Assembly: GCA_030549205.1 (NCBI GenBank)
Contig: JAUKTV010000014.1
Coordinates: forward strand, 682,001 to 746,000
Length of the DNA stretch: 64,000 nucleotides
Reading direction: 5' to 3'
From: Apiosordaria backusii
Taxonomy: Eukaryota > Ascomycota > Sordariomycetes > Sordariales > Lasiosphaeriaceae
The position numbers were made by a program, and so were the translations under genes. The notes below the pieces were generated by a model. It saw only the letters and a program-made list of their open reading frames with translations, ran no database searches and was not told where the DNA came from. Positions 56,205 to 64,000 of this stretch are shown here, in pieces. Positions within the stretch are counted from its first letter, which is position 1; every line of letters starts with the position of its first letter.

Positions 56205-58778
56205 ATGGATACTCCTTCTTCTTCTTTCACGTTGAACTTGAGCCCATTCGACCCCCTCTCAAGCCAACCGCAACCCCATCCGACCCCCGGCACGCCTCTT
56301 TCCAAGCTGAAACCCACTTTTGCCGTCGATGTCTCTGGGAGCACGAGAATCAATGGTGCCTTGGAAGCGGAGAAGGCGGCCATCGGGAAAGTCTGTGACC
56401 TCCTTGAAAACCCCGACGACAAATCCGGCGCTCTAATTCTCCCGTGGAGCCATGAGCCCTTAGCCCAAGTCGCTCACAAAGATATGGCTACTCAGTCAGG
56501 TTCTTGGCCAGTGGGTTGGACCAAGCCTGCAGCAATATTTCGCAGCAATGACAATATCCACACACTTCGGAGGTCCCACGTCTGGTTTCTCATGACGGAT
56601 GGATGCATCGAGAGCAAGGATCTTACCATGTTTACCAATGACTTCCGCAAATGCGGCCTTCACGGGATAGCAGCCGTTGTCATTGTCTTTGGGCATGCTG
56701 AGAATCACCCTTCACCATCGCAGTGCAACGTTTCGGTGGGTGTCTCTGTGTACGGCATCGCGCCCCATACCATCTTTCTATTTCATGATATCAGCACTGG
56801 TGTTCTGTCGGTATTTCGCGCAAAGGGTCAGTTCTTGGACCTTCTGCCTCAAACACACCGTCATGTTCAGTTCAGCGAAACTACACGGTGGGAAGATCTG
56901 TGTCGAATTACGTATGAGGACTTGGTCAAAGCAGAGATCCCCCCGCCAGAACTATTAGATCGCCATGTCATCAAGCTGCCAGACAACAGAAAGGTCAACA
57001 TGAGAAGTGTCTATGATTACGAACTGCCACCCGCTGAGCTCTACGATTACCTCGGGTCAAACGATGCTCTGAACGCTTTCCTCATTGCTGCCAAATCTAC
57101 TGGGGAAGAAAAGAAGCTCACCAATGTGTTCAGAAGGACTGTGGAACAAGGTGCATTTTCTTCAGGTTCTAATGCCAACCCAAGCGTCGTGTACCTCCGT
57201 TCGATTCTCCAGGATGCATTTGAGGCTGGAGGCTCGGGGAAACGTGAGCCGAATGCTATGTGGCGGGCACTACAATCCCAGAATTTCACCAGGAAGATTG
57301 ACATCGAGTCGTTGAAGGCTAGTTTACGGCAAGAGCACAGCCGTTCACGGGCGCGCTTCAAGGCTTATCAAAGGTCTGCTCAGTCCATTGGCTTTCTTGA
57401 CAGTCTGAGTGTGCCGCACCCAGGAAGCGCATCAGCCGCTCCCCAACTAGGTCCACCGGCTCCATGGCTCACTTCACCAAGCTGCTTGGCGCCCACAGAG
57501 TCTTATGTGCTTATGTCAAGCCCACCGGCGGCAGCAGAAGAGGACGTATCATCTCGAAGCAGTGCCACCATGGATTTTGTCTCGGTTCAGACTGGAAGCA
57601 CCGCTACCCTCAACCAGTTTACCCCTGCCGCAAGCAACGCTAGCCGCATATCTGACGAGCTACACTTCCCCGTGTCGGACCATAGCTTTCTTCTCAAAGA
57701 CTACATCTTTGACCAAAATACCTTCGCCAACATATACCTGTGTCAATGCTGTCTTTGCGGCGAACCACAAACTTTGCAAATGTTTATACTGCGAAGTCCA
57801 TACACTTCACCCCTCTTTCGAACTCAAAGTACGCAGATAAATTCCCCAGAACCGTTCATTCTCCCAGCATCATGTTGTGACGCGTGTCTGGAAACACTAA
57901 AGCACATGCAAACACTCCCGAATGGGGAGAGAGTCGACGAAGGGCTGCCACGCATGCCACTCACAAACGGAACGAATCACCGCATCTGGATGAGAACTTT
58001 GTCCAAGGCCACGGACACCGAGGCCATTCATAAGTGTTTGGAGCCCGCGATGTTCAGCCAGTTCTTGAGTTATCCTCTCGACAATTTTGCTCAACTTGTT
58101 GGTCTTATCGCACTATTCTTTGAGGACACTCCGGCCTGGACTCAACAGATTCGCCTCTTCGTGTGGAAGAAATTTCTCTATGAACTCCTCAAGGCGCAGC
58201 TTCAGCTCCCCACTCATAGCCACAAGGAAAGCCGGCAAGAGCTCAAAAAGGCCCTGGGATATCTCTATCCTCACGTGGCAGCATCACTTCCTCCCACCGG
58301 TTCCAGGGTAGACGGTCTGAAGCAAAGCGCAGCCCATGAGCTTCCCAGCTCGGGACAAGCCCTCACACCGGAACATACCCGGACTTACCAAGAATTACAA
58401 GGCACACATCTACTGCCTCGAGAGTCCATCTTATGCTTCAACAGCCTGGCCAAATACTTCGAGCCTATATCTTCTGGACAGTGTGATTATGCCCTAGGGG
58501 TGTTTCTGTCCTCGATGGTGGCGAAGTGGGATGTTCTTGAGAAAACTGACAACCTGGATGCCTTCAATACTCTTTTGGAAATGAAGAGCCAGTTCAATAA
58601 CTTGCTATGGAGCAAAAAGAACCTCGCGGCGGCGTCAGTTCACAACATCTATTTGGAGCCGGAGTTGGTGACTGCTGGTGAGGCGGAGAGGCTGATTGAG
58701 ATGGTACGCAAGTACAAGACACCAACGTTTGCGGGGAACAAAGGGGCGGGTCCATCTCAGAAGAGAAATGTAGCATAG
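56205..58778 (+). CDS. vWA-domain protein with cysteine-rich segment, function unknown
   Basis: Single exon, 857 residues. The N-terminal third is a von Willebrand A domain: MIDAS residues Asp42, Ser44 and Ser46 (in FAVDVSGST) and a later MTDG Asp. Then comes a helical middle part; a serine-rich linker; a cysteine cluster IYLCQCCLCGE ... SCCDACLETL at about 520-570 that could bind zinc; and a helical C terminus. Fungi have many such cytosolic vWA proteins of unknown role. No signal peptide or membrane segment. The start ATG at 56205 follows a normal fungal leader. Confidence 0.85.
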   Translation: MDTPSSSFTLNLSPFDPLSSQPQPHPTPGTPLSKLKPTFAVDVSGSTRINGALEAEKAAIGKVCDLLENPDDKSGALILPWSHEPLAQVAHKDMATQSGSWPVGWTKPAAIFRSNDNIHTLRRSHVWFLMTDGCIESKDLTMFTNDFRKCGLHGIAAVVIVFGHAENHPSPSQCNVSVGVSVYGIAPHTIFLFHDISTGVLSVFRAKGQFLDLLPQTHRHVQFSETTRWEDLCRITYEDLVKAEIPPPELLDRHVIKLPDNRKVNMRSVYDYELPPAELYDYLGSNDALNAFLIAAKSTGEEKKLTNVFRRTVEQGAFSSGSNANPSVVYLRSILQDAFEAGGSGKREPNAMWRALQSQNFTRKIDIESLKASLRQEHSRSRARFKAYQRSAQSIGFLDSLSVPHPGSASAAPQLGPPAPWLTSPSCLAPTESYVLMSSPPAAAEEDVSSRSSATMDFVSVQTGSTATLNQFTPAASNASRISDELHFPVSDHSFLLKDYIFDQNTFANIYLCQCCLCGEPQTLQMFILRSPYTSPLFRTQSTQINSPEPFILPASCCDACLETLKHMQTLPNGERVDEGLPRMPLTNGTNHRIWMRTLSKATDTEAIHKCLEPAMFSQFLSYPLDNFAQLVGLIALFFEDTPAWTQQIRLFVWKKFLYELLKAQLQLPTHSHKESRQELKKALGYLYPHVAASLPPTGSRVDGLKQSAAHELPSSGQALTPEHTRTYQELQGTHLLPRESILCFNSLAKYFEPISSGQCDYALGVFLSSMVAKWDVLEKTDNLDAFNTLLEMKSQFNNLLWSKKNLAAASVHNIYLEPELVTAGEAERLIEMVRKYKTPTFAGNKGAGPSQKRNVA

Positions 58779-59642
58779 AACTGTATGATAGCGGTTATGT
58801 ATTAACAGACTTGGCAATCTAATCCATCACCCGGGATGAAGTCTATGACGCTTTCCTCGCTCTGGCGTGACACGGCCATGAGTGCTGCCCTACCGTGAAA
58901 ATATGCTTGCCATTTCCACTCTTGCTTCGGGTCCACCTGTGAGATGTCATAATCCCTGACCAAAGTAGCCGCAATTGTGCTTAGTTCAAATCTCGCAATA
59001 TGCTCTCGGAAGAGATAAAGACCAGTTCGACGTGATGTCGATGTCTATTATGGAGTCCATCTCGATACTGCTGAGCAGTTGCTGAAAGGCGGAAGGCTAT
59101 CACGAGTAACGATGGAGTTGACGGGATTTGAGGATGACAAAGTGTGTTTAAATGTCCGAATTTGAAGTCACACGATGTCATGATTTTGTCGATGTCCCAA
59201 TACTTAGTTGTTGTCTGTAATAGCAAGCACGAGGACCATGCATATCGTTTCATCGAAATGGGTTAATCGGATCAAAACCACCAATTGATAGGTACCTTAC
59301 CTAGGTAGCTATGGGTCGGAGAGTTGGAGGTTGTGGGTCTCTCAGCAAACTTGAGGCGATAAACGTTGGGTATGCCGAAAGAGACATAACAACGGCACTA
59401 TAGAAGTATGATGCTTGCTGTGCAGAACGGCAGGCCACTGACGTATCAGACCTACCTAATACTAGGTACCTTAGGTAATAACGCAAACAAATACTCGGGT
59501 TGATTCATCGGGACTGGTAAGACGAGAATATACCGGGAATCACCGTACTGGACCTAATAACAGAGACTTCATAGCAGGGCATCAAGTCAAGCAGTATGAT
59601 AGAGCAACTAAGAATCTAGAGGAGTACATTTTAACTCGGTGA
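58779..59642. other. Intergenic region, about 860 bp
   Basis: No gene seen. CTAGGTACCTTAGG-type words occur at 59290-59310 and 59450-59480. Confidence 0.5.
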
Positions 59643-60541
59643 TCAAGCATTATCGGTTCCTGGCACAGCCTCACTCCCCTTCCCCCATTTATTCCCCTCC
59701 GCCTTCTCCTTCAACCACTCCTCCAGTTTCCGTAGCGCGTATTCATCATGTTTCTTTTGCGAGTGATGGAAGACCTCCTCATACCAACCCGGTGACCCAC
59801 ACGATTGTAACCTCTGCCCATACGGCGCGCACCCTCCAAAATCGATCAAGACTGGCATTCCATCACGAACCATGATGTTCTGGGGATTCAAGTCGTTGTG
59901 TGCCAGCCCGAGGGAGTGCAGGTAGTACACACTGCTGACTGGACCCCGGCTAGGAACTTGTCGTTGTCAAGGGGTTCAAAGGATCCGTCTGCGGATGAGT
60001 TGACATATTGATCCAGGGTCTGGTCCAACCGCTCGAGAAAGATGGCGGTGATGCGACCGCGGCGCACACGGCAGCCATCGTATCGGATGATGTATGGGTG
60101 GGGTGTTTTGGAAATTTGTTCCATGATCACAGCCTCATGGAGGAGTTCTTTCCAGACAAAGTCTGTTCCGATGACCTCATCGTAATGCGCCATACCTGGC
60201 CGTTTGACAAAAGCATTGAACTCGCCCAGATGGTCGGGCGCGAGCTTGAGGTCGATGTCGCGAGGGACTTCGGGGAAAATCTCCTCATCCCTGACGCGCT
60301 GCAAAAGATGGCTGAACTCGTCAAAAGAGAGATCTCTCTTGTTTCTGGTAGTTACGCCGTAATAGACCTTTTCATCGGCAGTAACATGGTAAAACATGCA
60401 GGACTTGGCGATACCAGTCACTGGATCTCGACCAGACTCAACGATAGTGAGGTCCCGGTAGGATGTGATGGTCGGGTGAGGCTCATCTGCTGTCGCGGCG
60501 CCATTGTTGGGCTCGACGAAAGTCGCGGCAATGGAAGGCAT
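59643..60541 (-). pseudogene. Protein-kinase-like gene with a two-base frame break
   Basis: From ATG 60541, the first frame encodes about 217 residues: a linker, then a kinase-like N lobe with WKELLHEAVIMEQI and FLERLDQTLDQY. In the catalytic loop region the frame changes; the next frame starts at YYLHSLGLAHNDLNPQNIM and ends at 59643 after VLIDFGG and SPGWYEEVF. The H-x-D-x-x-x-x-N and DFG elements mark it as a kinase fold. The break lies at a (GT)3 tract (59927-59932); removing one GT joins the frames, and no usable intron is seen. Either a recent pseudogene or a sequence error. HNDLNP with DFGG is typical of small fungal kinase-like families of unknown target. Confidence 0.75.
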
Positions 60542-61580
60542 GACCTCGAAGGGTATGTTCTCAAATAATGAACAATTGAGGGCATGTGTTTATGAACAAC
60601 AACGAAGGTTAATCAAGCGAAAGACGATGAAGAAGATTGACGTCGACACAGGCGAGATGATCTGGGTAACGGGAGGGGTTGGTGTGGCTACAAGAGCATC
60701 ATTAACAATTTTCTGGGATAAAACAATTCTGCTCAGTTACACTGTGAGCCCTGCTCCCACCTGGAACCAACAGACGCTCAGAAAACAGGCGAAAAGATGG
60801 TCAGTTGACATATTTCACGGTCTGGACAACTCGATTATCAATCACAAAGAGCCTCTTGAAGACTCCATGTCGGGGCAGTCCAGAGCCAGTGCTTTGAATT
60901 GTTTGGTCAATCTCCTCGCCTCCCCCTCAACTATTTAGGTGCCATCGGGGGCCGGCGGTGCGGCGCAGTGCGTGCGAAAGATAACTCTAGAACTGTGTGA
61001 CCAACCAAAACCCCAGGGCCGTCCCGACAGCTTGGATACATGCAACCATACGCTCTTGGCATCGTCAGCCCTCAGATACAAGGCGCGCCAGTTCACCTCC
61101 AGAAGTGGAGTGCGGACATGATGAAGCAACGTGAGTCACCGACTGCGGCAAAGCCAGGGCACTTGTCGAACCTCGGGTTCCTACCAGGAGCAGTAGGCAT
61201 TCACCCATGTATCACTTGTCAGCCTGTCGACAATTTTTTCAGCTGTATCCCGATTGAAGGTTGCAAATCACGTTCACATTCCGCAGCGTGTAGGGAGGAA
61301 GGAAGAGGGGAGAAGGGAAGAACTTGCTTTCCATCAAGTCCAAACGGCATGGACAAGGGTTCGGATTACCTGTATTTCTAGACTATCATCATAGGCACAG
61401 GAACTCGACACGTAGGCGATGCCGGATTTTGAGCACTTCATACTTTTGATGTGATTAATAACGTGAAAGGGTATTTACCTAGCTAGCGTATGTTGACCGA
61501 AATCATGTCCTTTTCCTCCCCTCGTGTCAATAGTTGCATGACCATGTCCACGCTTCATCATCCCAGTACCTGACCTGAGT
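60542..61580. other. Intergenic region, about 1 kb
   Basis: No coding region could be supported on either strand; small open frames lack any protein-like pattern. Confidence 0.45.
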
Positions 61581-62550
61581 TCAATCTGTCGAAAGACCAA
61601 GTAATGTCTCCAGAGCTTTGCGTGACTGCTCAAACCAGCCTTGAATGCCCTTGCCCTCAAGATACTCGGCCTCAGCCACCAGTTCCGTATACTCCTGCTT
61701 CATGTCCCATTCCCGGCCTGTTCTGCTCCTCCTATCGATCAACCCCTTGAGCAGCTCATCAAACTGTCTATCATGCCTCTCGTGGCGATTGGTGGTTTTG
61801 AACTGCCGGACATGTGACCAGTTCCTCGTCACTAAGACAACTTTGAAGGCCTCCTCAAGGGCATCTTTGTGGTTGATGTTTGAGAGATCCCGAATCGGAC
61901 CGAGAAACTTGAACATTGCGTTGTCCAAGTCATCGTTTGTAGTGGAGTCATTCCTAAGGAGTCGACTGACCACAATTCCGATCTCCCTTGTCAGCGACTC
62001 AGCCACGAGCTTGGGCCGATGACGAGATAGAACGAGCGACCTCACGCTCGGGGGGCTTCTGCTTCGCTCGCCGTGTCAGCTCATGGAAAGTATCTCTTTT
62101 TGTTTGGGGGGCCTGAAGAAACGCACCATTCGTGAGGCCCTTTTGGTGGACGAAATCAAGTACCGTATCGAGCTGCGACTTGACAAATTCGAGGTCTTCA
62201 AGGGCCTCCTCAAGGGTAGCTGGCTTGTCGTGGCCATCCCAAATTCCGTCGAGTCCCTTGGCATAGGTACTGTTGGCGCGTTGTGGTCTTGGATTGGTTC
62301 GACATATTGCGCTCGACACTCGGTCTATCGATCTTCGGCCGGTGAGAATGATGGGGTTTTGGTGTGGTTGACGAAGCTGATCAACGTAAAAGTGAGAGTG
62401 GAAAAATGCGTCGAAAAATCGAAGAGAAAAAATTTCACTTCGATCTCGTTGGCAATGGAAGGTGGGACAAAGGTTGGCTGGAAAAAAGCATAAATTGTGG
62501 CCCCGGTCGCATCCACCTATGGCCCTAAGTTCCGTGCTCCCCAAAGCCAC
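61581..62550 (-). CDS. Hypothetical protein, 5' end uncertain, possible one-base frame break
   Basis: Two overlapping frames look coding. The 5' one includes TLEEALEDLEFVKSQLDTVL and HELTRRAKQKPPERE; the 3' one runs from about 62045 to the stop at 61581 with ESLTREIGIVVSRLLRN, DALEEAFKVVLVTRNW and KALETLLGLSTD. They meet at a run of six G/C (62050-62055); loss of one base would join them. No ATG opens the 5' frame before 62550, so a missing exon or other start is likely. The amphipathic helical character suggests a soluble fungal protein. Family not recognised. Confidence 0.45.
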
Positions 62551-63079
62551 CCTACCGAAGGCTCTTTACGAAGATTTAACAGCCCCAAGGATGACCAGAG
62601 GGAATGATGGGAAGAGTCCTATCGTTGCGGTTGTGGTTGTATGCTGGAACACTGCTGTCGAGGGGTACCTGTCTAACGAAATGTGATGATATGGCTTTTT
62701 ATATATCTTCGCGGTCTGTCTTGTACTGTCCATCGGCTTCCCCTCTTGCACGTACAATATTTTGGAGGCGTGCCACAGCTGTCTGGTCGTTGACCGTGTG
62801 ATGTGCAACGTGCTCATATGGATTGTGAGTAGGTAGGTAGCCTCAACCCATCGCCTCAACTCATCGTCAATCTCGGCATAGAACATTTTTAGGGACCCAT
62901 ACAGCTTATTACATCTTTATTATAGATTAAAAAGAGGAATTACATTCTTTAAAACATTAACCCTCTCAAAATCACAAAACCAAAACAGTATCCAAATTGT
63001 GCACAGAAAAATCACCCATCTTCCATCCATATTCCCTAACATCCACGCTCTCTGGCGAGGATGTCACGCAAATAGGTAT
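62551..63079. other. Intergenic region, about 530 bp
   Basis: An open frame at 62566-62886 on the minus strand starts well but contains CTACCTACCTAC-type intergenic words and no domain; not called. Confidence 0.4.
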
Positions 63080-63720
63080 CTAGTGACCCCAACCTAATAA
63101 AAAGTCAGCAATCCGCCCCTCAAACAAAAAACACCCCATCAAACCTCGCACAATCACTTACCAATCCAATCCCCCTCCCTATCCCCCTCCCTATCCCCCC
63201 CAACAGGTCTAACAGTCACGTCAATCACCTCCCCCACCGTCCCCGTCCCCGTCACCTCCCCAACCCCAGCCGTAACAACCTTCAGCACCTTCCCCAACTG
63301 CCTGTTCTCAATCTCCCTCCCCTCTTCCAGTCCCAAATGCTCCAAAAGCGAACCCCCACCCGGCGCCACCACAAGCCCAACCCGTTCACTCTTCACCCCA
63401 TCAGGCAGCAAGTGCGACAGCTCCTCCAGCCATCCCTCAAGAAACACATCCTGGCGCTTGACCTTCTTGTCAAAAATGTCTTCCGGTGTGTCCGGCAACA
63501 CGGGGTTGATGACCACGTCGATGGGGCCGAGTAGTTCGTTTCCTACTTGGCGAGTGGCGCCGCCGATGACGCGGAGGACTGTGCCGAGCTGGCGCTTGGG
63601 GAGATTGTGGGGAAGGAGGCTGGTGATGCTGGTGTCGGGTGGGGAGATGACGATGCCGACTTGAGGGCTGTGAGATGATACGAGATGGTTTAGACCGTAA
63701 GGTATGTGGTCGTGGACGGA
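63080..63720 (-). CDS. Hypothetical protein with an internal tandem duplication, start not found
   Basis: A coding frame runs on the minus strand from about 63710 to 63162, then an intron (63161-63094, GTAAGT donor, TTGCTGAC branch, TTATTAG acceptor) leads to a short last exon ending at 63080. Two related units are visible: one with LNHLVSSHSPQVGIVISPP and RQLGTVLRVIGGATRQ, one with LSHLLPDGVKSERVGLVVAP and RQLGKVLKVVTAGVGE. The 5' end is unclear: no ATG in frame and no acceptor in phase near 63720; a good-looking ATG with a GTAAGA donor (about 63886-63829) could be a first exon but its phase does not fit. Function unknown. Confidence 0.45.
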
Positions 63721-64000
63721 TATTTATACTTTTCCAGGCCTCTCTTTTGACAGTGTTTTCACTGTGATGAATCTGCGCATCTAAGATACGGAGAGCATCA
63801 TGAAATGCAGAGGATCTACCCTTTCTTACCTCTGCGGAGCGGCGTGAGTGGTGGTGGGCAGTGGGAGCTGAGCGAAATCCCAGCCATCGCAATGGTGTGG
63901 TGAGATTTGCCTCATAACAGAGGACTGGATTCAGCTGCCGAGATACGCCTCATGGGCGCATAATCGTCTTAATGAGATCACGATTAGTTGTTTTGCTTGG
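63721..64000. other. Window end, probable upstream exon or promoter of the preceding minus-strand gene
   Basis: Contains the possible first exon noted above (MAGISLSSHCPPPLTPLRR at about 63886). Nothing else seen. Confidence 0.35.

Noticed and set aside
62566..62886. Minus-strand open frame of 106 codons starting MFYAEIDDEL
   Set aside because: Includes CTACCTACCTAC-type intergenic sequence and shows no domain, splice structure or codon bias.

Overview
The window is nuclear DNA of a filamentous ascomycete (Pezizomycotina). The best guess is Sordariomycetes, probably Sordariales; this is an inference from the mix of families, not a proof. Supporting signs are many 50-90 nt GT-AG introns with CTAAC/CTGAC branch points, a tRNA-Lys with a short intron, fungus-only families (CFEM, Hce2/Ecp2, DUF7025 AAA ATPase, DUF7708/NACHT STAND proteins) and a fungal NADP-mannitol dehydrogenase. 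There is no operon structure and no phage, CRISPR or insertion sequence.

Layout. 0-2.3 kb: two secreted enzymes on the minus strand, a phytase-like esterase cut by the window edge and a feruloyl esterase. 3-9 kb: a divergent pair, a DUF7025 AAA+ ATPase (minus) and a DUF7708/NACHT-like protein without a P-loop (plus). 11-15 kb: an MFS transporter and a small secreted Hce2 protein, in long non-coding DNA. 17.5-24.6 kb: a second divergent pair, an NLR-like NACHT protein ending in C2H2 zinc fingers (minus) and a SNF2/RAD5-type helicase (plus), sharing a 345 bp promoter region. 26-28 kb: a GPI-type protein with three CFEM domains, split by a frame break. 28.8-44.1 kb: two convergent low-complexity genes, an acidic/Q-rich/P-rich protein (plus) and a giant acidic repeat protein of about 3,900 residues (minus). 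45.5-48.5 kb: mannitol dehydrogenase, O-methyltransferase and tRNA-Lys. 49-56 kb: a secreted amidohydrolase, an FAD monooxygenase and a secreted GH2 exo-glucosaminidase. 56-64 kb: a vWA-domain protein, a kinase-like gene with a frame break and two poorly resolved small genes.

Several genes look intact only after introns are placed by hand. I give exon coordinates where splice sites, reading phase and family alignment agree. Three genes carry single-base frame breaks at C5-C6 homopolymers (four breaks in all), and the kinase gene has a dinucleotide break. These may be assembly indels or real mutations. Four intron-like segments keep the reading frame when unspliced. The least familiar part is the 28.8-44.1 kb low-complexity block; the zinc-finger NLR next to a SNF2 helicase is the second most interesting. 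No secondary-metabolite backbone gene (PKS, NRPS, terpene synthase) is present, so the OMT, SDR, FAD monooxygenase and MFS genes are probably not one cluster.
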